Shown: one piece after another, positions 51,878-62,024 of the stretch | Layout: each line of letters begins with the position of its first letter | Numbering within the stretch: position 1 is the stretch's first letter | Assembly: GCF_900115175.1 (NCBI RefSeq) | Contig: NZ_FOYV01000004.1 | Location: forward strand, 140,878-202,901 | Direction of reading: 5' to 3' | DNA length: 62,024 nt | From: Marinobacter gudaonensis | Lineage (GTDB): Bacteria; Pseudomonadota; Gammaproteobacteria; Pseudomonadales; Oleiphilaceae | Program-made: the position numbers and the translations under genes | Notes under the pieces: generated by a model | The model's database searches: none | The model's input: the letters and a program-made list of their open reading frames with translations, nothing else | What the model was told of the DNA's origin: nothing

Positions 51878-54454
51878 ATGAGAATCGACAAACTGACCAG
51901 CCGGCTGCAGACCGCCCTCGCTGACGCCCAGTCGCTGGCGGTGGGCAAAGACCACAACTTTATTGAGCCGGTGCACCTGATGCAGGCCCTGCTGGACCAG
52001 GAAAACAGCGCCGTCAAACCCCTGCTCAAACAGGCTGGCGCAGAGCCCGGTCGTATACGCCAGGCCATCGCCCGCGAGATCGAACACCTGCCCGAAGTGC
52101 AGGGTTCGGCCGGTGACGTCTCCATGTCAAACGACATGGGCCGACTGTTCAATATCGCCGACAAACTGGCCCAGAAGCGCAAAGACCAGTTTATTTCGAG
52201 CGAACTCATGCTGCTGGCGGCGCTGGAAGACCGAGGAACCCTGGGGCGTGTTCTCCGCGAACAGGGCGTTGACAAGGCTGCCCTAGAGAAAGCGATCGAC
52301 GACGTTCGCGGCGGCGAAGCCGTTAACGACGCCAGTGCGGAAGAAAACCGCCAGGCGCTGTCCAAATACACCATCGATCTGACTGAACGTGCCGAAGCCG
52401 GCAAGCTCGACCCCGTGATCGGCCGTGACGACGAAATTCGCCGCACCATTCAGGTGTTACAACGTCGCCGCAAGAACAACCCGGTGCTGATCGGGGAGCC
52501 CGGCGTTGGTAAAACCGCCATCGTGGAAGGTCTCGCTCAGCGCATTGTGAATGGCGAGGTGCCGGACGGCCTCAAGGATAAAAAAGTCCTGTCGCTTGAC
52601 ATGGGCGCCCTGATTGCCGGCGCCAAGTTCCGGGGCGAGTTCGAGGAGCGGCTGAAGGCTGTATTGAACGAACTGGCCAAGCAGGAAGGGCAAATCATCC
52701 TGTTTATCGACGAGATTCACACCATGGTCGGCGCCGGCAAGGCCGAAGGCTCCATGGACGCTGGCAACATGCTCAAGCCGGCCCTGGCCCGAGGTGAGTT
52801 GCACTGCGTGGGCGCCACCACCCTTGACGAATACCGGGAGAACATTGAGAAGGACGCCGCTCTGGAGCGCCGCTTCCAGAAGGTACTGGTGAGTGAGCCC
52901 AACGAAGAAGACACCATTGCCATCCTGCGTGGCCTGAAGGAGCGCTATGAGGTGCATCATGGCGTGGAAGTGACCGACGGCGCCATCATTGCTGCCGCCA
53001 AGCTTTCACACCGCTACATCACCGACCGGCAACTGCCGGACAAGGCCATTGATCTGGTGGACGAAGCCGCCTCCCAGATTCGCATGGAAATGGACTCCAA
53101 GCCCGAGGCCCTGGATCGTCTCGAGCGTCGGCTGATCCAGCTCAAAATCGAGCGTGAGGCGCTGAAGAAAGAGACTGATGCGGCCTCCAAGAAGCGCCTG
53201 TCAGAGCTGTCGGATGTGATTTCCGGTGTCGAGCGCGAGTACGCGGATCTGGAAGAGGTCTGGAATACCGAAAAAGCCGCTTTGCACGGTTCCCAGAAGA
53301 TCAAGAGCCGCCTGGAGCAGGCCCGGATTGATCTCGAGAACGCCCGCCGTGCCGGCGACCTCGGCAAGATGTCCGAGCTGCAATATGGCCAGATTCCGGA
53401 GCTGGAGCGCCAGCTGGATATGGCCAGCCAGGCGGAAATGATGGAAATGAAGCTGCTGCGCAACCGGGTCACCGATGAGGAGATCGCCGAGATCGTCTCC
53501 AAGTGGACCGGCATCCCGGTCTCCAAGATGCTGGAAGGCGAGCGGGACAAGCTGATGCGCATGGAAGAAGCCCTGCACGACCGGGTGATCGGTCAGGACG
53601 AAGCGGTGGAAGCCGTCTCGAACGCCGTGCGCCGCTCCCGGGCCGGGCTGTCGGATCCCAACCGACCGAACGGCTCGTTCCTGTTCCTCGGCCCTACCGG
53701 GGTGGGCAAGACAGAGCTGTGCAAGGCGCTGGCATCGTTCCTCTTCGATACCGAAGAGGCCATGGTGCGTATCGACATGTCCGAGTTCATGGAGAAGCAC
53801 TCGGTGGCTCGCCTGATCGGTGCGCCCCCCGGCTATGTGGGCTATGAGGAAGGTGGCTATCTGACTGAAGCCGTGCGTCGCCGGCCTTACTCCGTGCTAC
53901 TGCTGGACGAGGTGGAAAAGGCGCACCCGGATGTGTTCAACATCCTCCTGCAAGTGCTGGAAGACGGCCGTCTGACGGACGGCCAGGGTCGTACCGTGGA
54001 CTTCCGCAACACGGTGATTGTGATGACCTCGAACCTCGGGTCCGACATCATCCAGCAGAAAGCGGGCGAGGAGAACTACGAGGCCATGAAGAACGCAGTC
54101 ATGGAGGTGGTCGGCACCCACTTCCGCCCGGAGTTCATCAACCGCGTGGACGAGGTGGTCGTGTTCCATCCGCTGGCCGAGAACCAGATCCAGGGCATTG
54201 CCCGTATCCAGATCGAATCTCTTAGCAAGCGCCTGAAGGATCAGGACATGAAGCTGGAGCTGGACGAAGCGGCCATGGAGCTGCTGGCGGAAGTCGGCTA
54301 CGACCCGGTTTATGGTGCGCGGCCGCTCAAGCGTGCCATTCAGCGGATGATCGAAAACCCGCTGGCTCAGCGCTTGCTGCAGGGTGAGTTCGTGCCGGGG
54401 GATGTGATTCGCGGCACCGTGGAGGATCACAAGCTGGTGTTTAGCAAGGCCTGA
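51878..54454 (+). CDS. clpB: ATP-dependent disaggregase ClpB
   Basis: 858 residues, the usual ClpB length, from the ATG with GAGGA upstream; a TTG five codons earlier is unlikely. N-terminal repeat domain, AAA-1 with GEPGVGKT, a long coiled-coil middle domain (about 405-525; [20 protein letters not shown]), and AAA-2 with GPTGVGKT. ClpB rescues aggregated proteins with DnaK. No IGL/F ClpP-binding loop is expected or seen. The sigma-32 promoter upstream fits the heat-shock role. Confidence 0.98.
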   Translation: MRIDKLTSRLQTALADAQSLAVGKDHNFIEPVHLMQALLDQENSAVKPLLKQAGAEPGRIRQAIAREIEHLPEVQGSAGDVSMSNDMGRLFNIADKLAQKRKDQFISSELMLLAALEDRGTLGRVLREQGVDKAALEKAIDDVRGGEAVNDASAEENRQALSKYTIDLTERAEAGKLDPVIGRDDEIRRTIQVLQRRRKNNPVLIGEPGVGKTAIVEGLAQRIVNGEVPDGLKDKKVLSLDMGALIAGAKFRGEFEERLKAVLNELAKQEGQIILFIDEIHTMVGAGKAEGSMDAGNMLKPALARGELHCVGATTLDEYRENIEKDAALERRFQKVLVSEPNEEDTIAILRGLKERYEVHHGVEVTDGAIIAAAKLSHRYITDRQLPDKAIDLVDEAASQIRMEMDSKPEALDRLERRLIQLKIEREALKKETDAASKKRLSELSDVISGVEREYADLEEVWNTEKAALHGSQKIKSRLEQARIDLENARRAGDLGKMSELQYGQIPELERQLDMASQAEMMEMKLLRNRVTDEEIAEIVSKWTGIPVSKMLEGERDKLMRMEEALHDRVIGQDEAVEAVSNAVRRSRAGLSDPNRPNGSFLFLGPTGVGKTELCKALASFLFDTEEAMVRIDMSEFMEKHSVARLIGAPPGYVGYEEGGYLTEAVRRRPYSVLLLDEVEKAHPDVFNILLQVLEDGRLTDGQGRTVDFRNTVIVMTSNLGSDIIQQKAGEENYEAMKNAVMEVVGTHFRPEFINRVDEVVVFHPLAENQIQGIARIQIESLSKRLKDQDMKLELDEAAMELLAEVGYDPVYGARPLKRAIQRMIENPLAQRLLQGEFVPGDVIRGTVEDHKLVFSKA

Positions 54455-54506
54455 GCCTGCTGAGGGTTTATCCCTGTCGAGTGCCCTGGTGACCAGGGCA
54501 ATAATA

Positions 54507-54547
54507 GAAAAGGAGTCAGACGGACAGCATCCTCTGGCTCCTTTTTA
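54507..54547 (+). terminator. bidirectional terminator after clpB
   Basis: AAAAGGAGTCAGA pairs with TCTGGCTCCTTTTT (one mismatch) around a 14-nt loop. A second perfect palindrome, TGCCCTGGTGACCAGGGCA (54482-54500), precedes it. It separates clpB from the convergent DUF4124 gene. Confidence 0.85.
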
Positions 54548-54565
54548 TTAAGCGCTTTTGTGTGA

Positions 54566-55027
54566 TTACTCGTCCGCCGGCCCGCAGTTTTCGGCGGCAA
54601 TTTCCTCGAACTGAGCGCGCTTTTCGGCAATCTCTTCGGGTGACAGGTAGCGCTGCTCGCCGTTCTCTTCCACCCGGATGCGGGCGTTGCTGGCGATGAT
54701 GTCCAGATTGGACCGGGCGGTTGCGCAGTTGGCCTCTCGCTGCTTGCGGCGTGCCTCTTCGGCGGCTGTTTCTTTACGCTGCTCCTCCGCTGCGGCCTGG
54801 TTCTCCTCCATATTCTGCATCCGTTCCTGTGGGCTCGGCCGGTTGCCAGAGGCTGCGGAAGAGGTGCCGGAGCGGACATTCACCTGCTCAGCCTGGGAGC
54901 CAACAGGTTGCCTGTCGCCGAAGTGGGTAACGCCGTTTTCATCGGTCCACTTGTAAACAGAGGCGCTCATCGCAAGGCCGGGCAGGGCAGCCAGCAAAAG
55001 GGTCAGCGTCAGAATTCTTGGTTTCAT
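54566..55027 (-). CDS. DUF4124 domain periplasmic protein
   Basis: 153 residues from ATG 55027; a GTG four codons earlier is possible. A Sec signal peptide (about 1-22, ending GLAMSA) leads to VYKWTDENGVTHFGDRQPVG, the DUF4124 motif seen in many proteobacterial envelope proteins. The rest is a Glu/Ala/Arg-rich helix, likely coiled coil (about 60-105), and a tail with two Cys (C105 area and C149 area). Function is unknown. Such genes often lie alone, as here. Confidence 0.85.
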   Translation of the reverse strand: MKPRILTLTLLLAALPGLAMSASVYKWTDENGVTHFGDRQPVGSQAEQVNVRSGTSSAASGNRPSPQERMQNMEENQAAAEEQRKETAAEEARRKQREANCATARSNLDIIASNARIRVEENGEQRYLSPEEIAEKRAQFEEIAAENCGPADE

Positions 55028-55225
55028 GGCTCTACTCACGTGTGTTCACTGCTCCCGGGCAGGCGGACAACCTGAAACTACCGGGCCCGTTTTATCGATT
55101 TGCTGAGGCATATCATGCCACCAGCGTCTCGAATTTTCTTCCATCTGGTTCAAATCTTTGTGCCAGAACAGCGCCCGACACGGCAGACCTTCGGCCAGTA
55201 TAGGCACAGAAAGGTGCAGCGGCTA

Positions 55226-55253
55226 TTGACAGGGAGTTTCGCGCTGTCAGAAT
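55226..55253 (+). promoter_or_regulatory. sigma-70 promoter candidate for ilvIHC
   Basis: TTGACA (55226-55231), 16 bp, CAGAAT (55248-55253). TGACAG and CTGTCA form an inverted repeat around the spacer, which could be an operator. It leaves a leader of about 290 nt before ilvI. The rest of the 519-bp gap (55028-55546) holds a CCGGGA/TCCCGG hairpin at 55500-55515 and no gene I can support. Confidence 0.55.
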
Positions 55254-55546
55254 TACCGATTGCCTGAAGACTGGGGTCAATACGGCAGGCAATCCCGAGC
55301 GAGTATCCCCCATCAATGACCACACTGAACGTGCCGCGCATTCGTCGCGGGATGGTTGTTGCTTACGTGCAACCCGTTGATTGGCCGTTCTCCGCAACCC
55401 TCAGGAGGGCGGCTGGCCAGGAGACAACCTCTTATCAAGGTGTGGAGGAGCAGCCGGTTCCGCTTTCACAAGAAGCACGGACACCGTGAATCCAGGCAAC
55501 CGGGAGTGTTCCCGGCTCATTCACTCGTAGAAGAGGGTAGAAAATC

Positions 55547-57265
55547 GTGGAGTTATTGTCTGGCGCCGATATGCTGATCCGGTCCCTTCAGGATGAAGGT
55601 ATCGAGTACATATACGGCTATCCGGGTGGTGCAGCCCTTCATATTTATGATGCGCTGTTCAGGCAGGACAAAGTCAAGCACATTCTGGTTCGGCACGAGC
55701 AGGCGGCGGTCCATATGGCCGACGGCTATGCCCGCGCAACCGGAAAACCAGGTACCGTACTGGTGACCTCGGGTCCTGGAGCCACCAACACCATTACCGG
55801 CATTGCCACCGCATTCATGGATTCCATCCCCATGGTGGTGTTGTGCGGTCAGGTCGCGTCTACGCTGATTGGCGAGGACGCGTTCCAGGAAACCGACATG
55901 ATGGGCGTCTCCCGTCCGGTTGTTAAGCACAACCTGAGTGTGCGTCACCCGGAAGAAATTCCGGAGATCATTCGCAAGGCTTACTACATAGCCGCCACCG
56001 GTCGCCCCGGTCCGGTTGTTGTTGATATCCCCAAGGATATGACAACGCCGAATGAGCGCTATGAGTACGCCTACCCCAAGAAGGTCAAGCTGCGCTCCTA
56101 CAATCCGGCCATTCGCGGCCATGCCGGCCAGATCAAGAAAGCGGTCGACATGATGCTGGCGGCCAAACGGCCGATCATCTATGCCGGTGGCGGAGTGATT
56201 CTTGGCAAGGCCTCCGATCAGCTGACCGAACTGGTGCGCCTGCTGGGTTACCCGATCACCAACACCCTGATGGGCATTGGCTGCTATCCGGCGAGTGACA
56301 AGCAGCACCTCGGCTGGCTGGGCATGCACGGTACTTACGAAGCCAACATGGCGATGCACCACTCGGATCTGATTCTGGCGGTCGGCGCCCGGTTTGACGA
56401 CCGTGTGACCAACGCCACCGAGAAGTTCTGCCCGGGCGCTCGCATCATCCATATTGATATCGACCCGGCCTCAATCTCGAAGACCGTTGACGCAGACGTG
56501 CCCATCGTGGGCCCGGTGGAAGCGGTGCTTAAGGAAATGCTGTCGCTGGTCAAGGAAGCCAAAGAAAAGCCGGATGCGGATGCGATTGCCTCCTGGTGGA
56601 AGCAGATTGATGAATGGCGGGCGTTCCACGGCATGCGTTACGAGACCAGCCCGGACGTGATCAAGCCCCAGGAAGTCATCGAAATGCTGTGCCGGCTGAC
56701 CAATGGCGAGGCGTTCGTGACCTCGGACGTGGGCCAGCACCAGATGTTTGCGGCCCAGTACTACAAGTTCGACAAGCCCAATCGCTGGATCAACTCTGGC
56801 GGCCTGGGCACCATGGGCTTCGGTTTGCCGGCAGCCATGGGGGTGAAGTTGACGCACCCGAACGATGAAGTGCTCTGCATCACCGGTGAAGGCAGTATCC
56901 AGATGAACATCCAGGAGCTGTCCACCTGCAAGCAGTACAACCTGCCGGTGAAGATCATCAACCTGAACAACCAGGCCCTGGGCATGGTCAAGCAGTGGCA
57001 GGACATGAACTACGAGTCGCGCCACGCCGAGTCCTACATGGAATCCCTGCCAGACTTCATCAAGCTGGCGGAAGCCTATGGCCATAAGGGCGTCCGGATC
57101 GAGAAGAAGGAGGATCTGGAGACCAAGCTCAAGGAAGTGCTGGCGATGAAAGACGATCTGGTGTTCGTGGATATCTACGTGGACCGGTTCGAGCACGTCT
57201 ATCCGATGCAGGTGGCCCGTGGTTCCATGAAAGACATGTGGCTCAGCAAAACGGAGAGGGTGTGA
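55547..57265 (+). CDS. ilvI: acetolactate synthase large subunit
   Basis: 572 residues with a GTG start (the family start [20 protein letters not shown]). It is a TPP enzyme condensing pyruvate units for valine, leucine and isoleucine synthesis. Catalytic Glu51 is in [20 protein letters not shown]. The TPP/Mg motif reads [12 protein letters not shown] (Glu for Asp in GDG, as in other Pseudomonas-like IlvI). It begins the ilvI-ilvH-ilvC operon; IlvH is its regulatory partner. Confidence 0.97.
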   Translation: MELLSGADMLIRSLQDEGIEYIYGYPGGAALHIYDALFRQDKVKHILVRHEQAAVHMADGYARATGKPGTVLVTSGPGATNTITGIATAFMDSIPMVVLCGQVASTLIGEDAFQETDMMGVSRPVVKHNLSVRHPEEIPEIIRKAYYIAATGRPGPVVVDIPKDMTTPNERYEYAYPKKVKLRSYNPAIRGHAGQIKKAVDMMLAAKRPIIYAGGGVILGKASDQLTELVRLLGYPITNTLMGIGCYPASDKQHLGWLGMHGTYEANMAMHHSDLILAVGARFDDRVTNATEKFCPGARIIHIDIDPASISKTVDADVPIVGPVEAVLKEMLSLVKEAKEKPDADAIASWWKQIDEWRAFHGMRYETSPDVIKPQEVIEMLCRLTNGEAFVTSDVGQHQMFAAQYYKFDKPNRWINSGGLGTMGFGLPAAMGVKLTHPNDEVLCITGEGSIQMNIQELSTCKQYNLPVKIINLNNQALGMVKQWQDMNYESRHAESYMESLPDFIKLAEAYGHKGVRIEKKEDLETKLKEVLAMKDDLVFVDIYVDRFEHVYPMQVARGSMKDMWLSKTERV

Positions 57266-57267
57266 TC

Positions 57268-57759
57268 ATGCGTCGAATCATTTCTGTTTTGCTTGAAAAC
57301 GAGCCGGGTGCCCTGTCACGGGTGGTGGGGCTGTTCTCCCAGCGCAACTACAACATCGAGACGCTGACGGTGGCGCCAACCGAGGACGAGACCCTGTCTC
57401 GCCTGACCGTCACCACCACGGGTTCGGACAAGGTCATCGAGCAGATCACCAAACAGCTCAACAAGCTGATTGAGGTGGTCAAGCTGGTGGACTTGACCGA
57501 AGGTTCCCACATTGAGCGGGAGCTGATGCTGGTCAAGCTCAAGGCAACGGGCTCCCAGCGTGCCGAAATCAAGCGCACGGTGGACATTTTCCGGGGCCAG
57601 ATCGTGGATGTCACCAGCTCGGTCTACACCGTTCAGCTGGCTGGCGACAGCGAGAAGCTCGATGGCTTTATCCAGGCGGTGGGTACCTCCGGCGTGCTTG
57701 AGGTGGTTCGCACCGGGGTGTCCGGTATTGCCCGGGGCGAAAAGGTCCTCAGCCTTTAA
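57268..57759 (+). CDS. ilvH: acetolactate synthase small (regulatory) subunit
   Basis: 163 residues from ATG 57268, two bases after the ilvI stop; a longer frame from 57238 overlaps ilvI. An N-terminal ACT domain (MRRIISVLLENEPGALSRVV) binds valine for feedback control, and the C-terminal domain ends VSGIARGEKVLSL. GGAGAGGG gives a good ribosome binding site. Confidence 0.97.
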   Translation: MRRIISVLLENEPGALSRVVGLFSQRNYNIETLTVAPTEDETLSRLTVTTTGSDKVIEQITKQLNKLIEVVKLVDLTEGSHIERELMLVKLKATGSQRAEIKRTVDIFRGQIVDVTSSVYTVQLAGDSEKLDGFIQAVGTSGVLEVVRTGVSGIARGEKVLSL

Positions 57760-58839
<1,080 letters not shown>

Positions 58840-58861
58840 GCGGCTATCCGCCTGGTTTTCG

Positions 58862-58890
58862 AAAACGCGGCCCCGGGGGGCCGCGTTTTT
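58862..58890 (+). terminator. intrinsic terminator of ilvIHC
   Basis: AAAACGCGGCCCC pairs with GGGGCCGCGTTTT around two G, ending in five T. A TATAAT at 58894-58899 just after it may be the -10 of the pssA promoter, but no -35 fits. Confidence 0.92.
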
Positions 58891-58928
58891 CGTTATAATT
58901 CGTGGAAATTCGCTCCGGAGTTTTGGAC

Positions 58929-59747
58929 ATGACCGAACACAAGAACACCGCGAACGGCAAGCAGGGTACCGAATACGAAGTCGAAGCGGGTGAGGTGGTT
59001 GAAGAGGAGCTGGTTGGGGGGGCGCCGGTTCGCCGGAAAGGCATTTATCTCTTGCCTAACGCGCTGACGACAGCGTCCCTGTTTTCAGGCTTCTATGCCA
59101 TTGTCTCCGCCGCGAACGGCGTTTTTGATAATGCCGCCATTGCCATTTTCGTCTCCATGATCCTTGATGGACTTGACGGTCGGGTTGCCCGGATGACCAA
59201 CACCCAGAGCAAGTTCGGTGAGGAGTACGATAGCCTGGCCGACATGGTGGCCTTCGGGGTGGCCCCCGGTCTTGTAGCGTTCTTCTGGTCGTTGAATGCG
59301 TTCGACAAAGTAGGTTGGGCGGTCACCTTCATCTATGTTGCAGGCGCCGCCCTGCGACTGGCCCGCTTCAACACCCAGATAGGGTCCGTGGATAAAAAGT
59401 TCTTTGTTGGCTTGCCCAGCCCTTCGGCGGCTGCGTGTGTGGCCGGCCTGGTCTGGTGCTTCCACCAGTTCGAGCCGGCTGCCTGGCTGACATTGTTGAC
59501 TATGGTCGTGGTTGCCGGGGCCGGCGTGCTGATGGTGAGCAACATCCTGTACCGCAGCTTCAAGGATCTGGATTTGCGTGGTCGGGTACCCTTCGCCGCC
59601 ATTCTGCTGGTGGTTCTGGTGTTCGTGGTGATCGCACTCGACCCTGCAACCGTACTCTTTACCGGGTTCCTGATCTATGCGTTGTCCGGGCCCGTTCGCG
59701 CCCTTTTCCGTGGAAAGCCCCGGAAGTCTCCCGGTACCGCCGACTGA
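58929..59747 (+). CDS. pssA: CDP-diacylglycerol-serine O-phosphatidyltransferase
   Basis: 272 residues from the ATG with CGGAG upstream; a longer frame from 58902 is unlikely. It makes phosphatidylserine. The CDP-alcohol phosphotransferase motif is complete: [20 protein letters not shown], then YDSLAD. About seven hydrophobic segments follow. A charged N-terminal cytoplasmic tail of about 40 residues precedes the domain. ilvC-pssA-msrP-msrQ-rrn is the same as in P. aeruginosa. Confidence 0.95.
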   Translation: MTEHKNTANGKQGTEYEVEAGEVVEEELVGGAPVRRKGIYLLPNALTTASLFSGFYAIVSAANGVFDNAAIAIFVSMILDGLDGRVARMTNTQSKFGEEYDSLADMVAFGVAPGLVAFFWSLNAFDKVGWAVTFIYVAGAALRLARFNTQIGSVDKKFFVGLPSPSAAACVAGLVWCFHQFEPAAWLTLLTMVVVAGAGVLMVSNILYRSFKDLDLRGRVPFAAILLVVLVFVVIALDPATVLFTGFLIYALSGPVRALFRGKPRKSPGTAD

Positions 59748-59860
59748 AATCGGCTCCCGGGCATAGCGCCACCGCCCCACGGTGGCGACAGGGCCCGGGG
59801 AATCTTTGCCCTGGTCTCCGGTCAACGCCTTACCGGCTGATGCCTGAACGGAGACTTTAC

Positions 59861-60835
59861 ATGTTCATCAAGAAGCGCCCTGGCTGGGCCCTGTCGCACT
59901 CCGACGTCACCCCTGAGTCTGTTTACCTGAACCGCCGCAAGTTCATGGCTGGAACCATTGCTGTGGCCGCCGGGCTATCCGTGCCATCTTTGGTATCATC
60001 GGCGGCACGTCCGGTGCCCGGCGAGGCGCTGGATTATGTCGCCATGCCGGGCTTCTCTACGGACGAAGAGAAAACTCCCTACGATGACGTCACCCGATAC
60101 AACAATTTCTACGAATTTGGCACCGGCAAGGGCGATCCGGCCAGATACGCCGATGAGATGTCCGTGACGCCCTGGTCTGTGGTTGTGGAAGGGGAGTGCG
60201 ATAAACCGGGAACCTACGCCCTGGAAGATTTACTCAAGCCCCACGACTATCAGGAACGGATTTACCGCCTGCGCTGTGTTGAAGCCTGGTCCATGGTGAT
60301 TCCGTGGATTGGCATTCCCCTGGCCGACGTGCTCAAACAGATGCAGCCCAATTCGAGGGCTAAATACGTCTACTTTGAAACGCTGCACGATCCGGAGCAG
60401 ATGCGGGGTCAGCGCTCCATGTTCAGCACCATCGACTGGCCCTACCAGGAGGGCTTGCGCATGGACGAGGCCATGAACGAACTCAGTTTTCTGGCGGTGG
60501 GCCTCTATGGCAAGACCATGCCGAACCAGAATGGCGCTCCAATACGTCTCGTGCTGCCATGGAAGTATGGCTTCAAGAGCATCAAGTCGATCGTCAGGAT
60601 CCGCTTCCAGGAAGAGCGACCCAGAACAACCTGGGAGATGCTGGCACCGCAGGAGTATGGTTTCTACGCCAATGTGAATCCGGAGGTGGACCACCCCCGA
60701 TGGAGTCAGAAGCGTGAACGTCGGCTTCCGTCGGGTCTGCTCTCGCCCAACTGGATCGAGACGGTGAAGTTCAACGGCTATGGTGAGCAGGTGGCACACC
60801 TGTACAAGGGCATGGATCTGCGGAAGTTCTACTGA
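59861..60835 (+). CDS. msrP: protein-methionine-sulfoxide reductase catalytic subunit MsrP
   Basis: 324 residues from the ATG with ACGGAG upstream; a longer frame inside pssA (59435) is spurious. A twin-arginine signal ([10 protein letters not shown], Arg25-Arg26) exports the folded molybdopterin protein. The Mo ligand Cys lies in [14 protein letters not shown]. MsrP repairs oxidised methionine in periplasmic proteins, with electrons from MsrQ. A GC-rich inverted repeat (CCCGGGC / GCCCGGG at about 59756-59800) lies between pssA and this gene. Its stop overlaps msrQ (TGATG). Confidence 0.96.
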   Translation: MFIKKRPGWALSHSDVTPESVYLNRRKFMAGTIAVAAGLSVPSLVSSAARPVPGEALDYVAMPGFSTDEEKTPYDDVTRYNNFYEFGTGKGDPARYADEMSVTPWSVVVEGECDKPGTYALEDLLKPHDYQERIYRLRCVEAWSMVIPWIGIPLADVLKQMQPNSRAKYVYFETLHDPEQMRGQRSMFSTIDWPYQEGLRMDEAMNELSFLAVGLYGKTMPNQNGAPIRLVLPWKYGFKSIKSIVRIRFQEERPRTTWEMLAPQEYGFYANVNPEVDHPRWSQKRERRLPSGLLSPNWIETVKFNGYGEQVAHLYKGMDLRKFY

Positions 60836-61458
60836 TGTCGACTGCTCCGGGGGCGTCACGTTCCGCTGCGCTGCTTGCTTTTCGCCTTGCTGCGGCAACT
60901 CTCGCAAGTATGCCCCTGTTACTGGTGGTTCTCGATATAATTAACCAGAGTCTGGGGCCCGACCCGGGCCAGGAAGTCACCGAGACTTTGGGTCTCGCTG
61001 CATTCCAGCTCTTGCTGGCCACTCTGTTCATGACGCCCCTTCAACGCTGGACAGGCTGGTCGGGCTGGCTGCGGATCCGCCGAATGCTTGGCCTGTTCGC
61101 GTTCTTTTACGCATCGCTGCATGTACTTGCCTTTCTGCAGTTCATTCTGGGCTGGAACGATCTCTGGGCGACCTTCACCAAGCGCCCATACGTTATCGCC
61201 GGTGCTGTGTCCTTTCTCTTGCTGGTTCCTCTGGCGGCGACGTCCACCCGATGGATGATGAAAAAGTTGGGCAGACAGTGGAAACCACTGCACAGGTCGA
61301 TCTATCCCGCTGTTGTCATTGCCTGGCTGCATTTCATCTGGCAGGCGCGCAGCGATGTGGGCGAAATGGTGGTGTACGGGGTGATTGTGCTCGGTTTACT
61401 GGCATTAAGGTGGCGTTGGTTCGGTCCAGGCAGTCTGATTCCGTTCAAAAGGGCCTGA
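60835..61458 (+). CDS. msrQ: protein-methionine-sulfoxide reductase haem-binding subunit MsrQ
   Basis: 207 residues, about six transmembrane helices. A member of the ferric reductase-like family; MsrQ carries haem and passes electrons from the quinone pool or flavin to MsrP. Helix His residues are visible (YASLHVLAF; PLHRSIYPAVVIAWLHFIWQ). It overlaps the msrP stop by one base, so expression is coupled. It is the last gene before the rRNA operon. Confidence 0.94.
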   Translation: MSTAPGASRSAALLAFRLAAATLASMPLLLVVLDIINQSLGPDPGQEVTETLGLAAFQLLLATLFMTPLQRWTGWSGWLRIRRMLGLFAFFYASLHVLAFLQFILGWNDLWATFTKRPYVIAGAVSFLLLVPLAATSTRWMMKKLGRQWKPLHRSIYPAVVIAWLHFIWQARSDVGEMVVYGVIVLGLLALRWRWFGPGSLIPFKRA

Positions 61459-61547
61459 GTCTGGGCAAAGAATGATCGTTCTGATGGTGTTTTGATCAAT
61501 GGGGTAGGTGGAAACCGAAACCGCCGGAAATTAATTCCAAAACCTCG

Positions 61548-61575
61548 TTGACAGTTTTTCTGGCGCCTGTAGAAT
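61548..61575 (+). promoter_or_regulatory. rRNA operon promoter P1
   Basis: TTGACA (61548-61553), 16 bp, TAGAAT (61570-61575), followed by a GC-rich discriminator (GCGCACC), typical of stringently controlled rRNA promoters. AT-rich sequence upstream (61529-61540) may act as an UP element. Confidence 0.85.
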
Positions 61576-61680
61576 GCGCACCACTTCTGAGGGACAAGCC
61601 ACTCACGGCGACTTCCCAAGAATAATTAACCGTTTGAAAACATTGAAGAAACCGAGCAATCAAAATCTTCAAATAAACGG

Positions 61681-61708
61681 TTGACAAGGTGGCGCAACGA
61701 TGTAGAAT
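61681..61708 (+). promoter_or_regulatory. rRNA operon promoter P2
   Basis: TTGACA (61681-61686), 16 bp, TAGAAT (61703-61708), followed by ACGCGGCC. The two promoters share both hexamers and spacing and lie 133 bp apart. A very AT-rich stretch (61620-61680) upstream is a strong UP element candidate. Confidence 0.87.
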
Positions 61709-61720
61709 ACGCGGCCTTGA

Positions 61721-61750
61721 TTGAGCAGAGGCTCAACGCTCTTTAAAAAG
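61721..61750 (+). promoter_or_regulatory. rRNA leader antitermination signals boxB-like hairpin and boxA
   Basis: TTGAGC-AGAG-GCTCAA (61721-61736) is a boxB-like hairpin. It is followed by GCTCTTTAAAAA (61738-61749), matching boxA (E. coli TGCTCTTTAACAA), the site bound by NusB-NusE. Two further leader hairpins follow: TATTTCG/CGAAATA (61785-61802) and AGAATC-TTCG-GATTCT (61851-61866), the last a UUCG tetraloop just before 16S. Confidence 0.8.
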
Positions 61751-61876
61751 TTAACCAAGTAATTCGTGTGGGCGCTGGCCGAGGTATTTCGGATACGAAA
61801 TATCAGGACAGTGACTCGTCGAAATTGAGTTTTGTCTTGAGCAAGAATAGAGAATCTTCGGATTCTTGTATGATTT

Positions 61877-62024
61877 AAACTGAAGAGTTTGATCATGGCT
61901 CAGATTGAACGCTGGCGGCAGGCTTAACACATGCAAGTCGAGCGGTAACAGGGGGAGCTTGCTCCCTGCTGACGAGCGGCGGACGGGTGAGTAATGCATA
62001 GGAATCTGCCCAGTAGTGGGGGAT
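61877..62024 (+). rRNA. rrs: 16S ribosomal RNA, 5' end (truncated by window edge)
   Basis: Begins AAACTGAAGAGTTTGATCAT, followed by GGCTCAGATTGAACGCTGGC, the universal 16S 5' end (E. coli AAATTGAAGAGTTTGATC). The V1 loop contains AACAGGGGGAGCTTGCTCCC, which with TAATGCATAGGAATCTGCCC fits Marinobacter and close relatives. The 5' boundary is by analogy with E. coli. The gene runs off the right edge. Confidence 0.96.

Noticed and set aside
55316..55489. 57-codon frame in the ilvI leader as an attenuator leader peptide
   Set aside because: Only one short valine-rich run, no terminator/antiterminator pair with a T-run. Kept only as a hint in the findings.

Overview
The window is a stretch of gammaproteobacterial core chromosome, most likely from a Marinobacter-like marine bacterium. 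I base this on the start of the 16S rRNA gene at the right edge, a wax ester synthase/diacylglycerol acyltransferase gene, about 57-60 % GC coding sequence, and gene order that closely follows Pseudomonas blocks known to be shared with Marinobacter. Genus assignment is inference; no database search was possible. No prophage, insertion sequence, CRISPR array or tRNA gene was found.

Layout. 1-7753: the SPOR-domain end of a DamX-like protein with a (Glu-Pro)n microsatellite, glutamate synthase gltBD, and hemE. 7754-12159: a small PilZ (c-di-GMP receptor) gene bracketed by repeats, then radA and ettA on the minus strand. 12160-18775: glyA-nrdR-ribD-ribBX-ribH-nusB-thiL-pgpA, a tightly packed one-carbon/riboflavin/thiamin operon with stop-start overlaps. 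18797-23825: accessory-looking genes: a DUF6316 protein, a DUF2057 lipoprotein, the wax ester synthase, and a LysR regulator divergent from a glutathionyl-hydroquinone reductase. 23878-36325: ispB, rplU-rpmA-obgE-proB, rpsT, murJ, ribF-ileS-lspA-fkpB-ispH. 36567-47035: the type IV pilus minor-pilin operon (fimU-pilV-pilW-pilX-pilY1-pilE), a FimT gene on the other strand, and the pilS/pilR two-component system. 47130-55027: nadE, bamD, rluD-pgeF, clpB and a DUF4124 protein. 55547-61458: ilvI-ilvH-ilvC, pssA, msrP-msrQ. 61459-62024: an rRNA operon leader with two strong promoters, antitermination signals and the first about 148 nt of 16S rRNA.

The most striking non-genic signal is a family of five dispersed intergenic elements (about 98-108 bp; at 7800, 8596, 11832, 22665 and 51610). 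Each has two perfectly complementary arms of 23-28 bp whose sequence differs completely or largely from copy to copy, enclosing a 52-54 nt core that is conserved and itself folds into two small hairpins with GGGA/TGGA loops. The core stems covary between copies. They lie in convergent, divergent and co-directional gaps and lack T-tracts, so they are not ordinary terminators. I do not recognise a named family with this architecture. A second, shorter REP-like palindrome (GTCGGATTACGGC type) occurs three times. Two copies of each repeat family flank the pilZ gene in mirror-image order.

The pilus cluster shows calcium-loop-like motifs in PilW, PilY1 and FimT, a GRxR motif in FimT of the kind linked to DNA uptake, and an AlgR-like site before fimU. 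The ribB gene product carries a degenerate GTP cyclohydrolase II domain without its zinc cysteines, so a real ribA must lie elsewhere.
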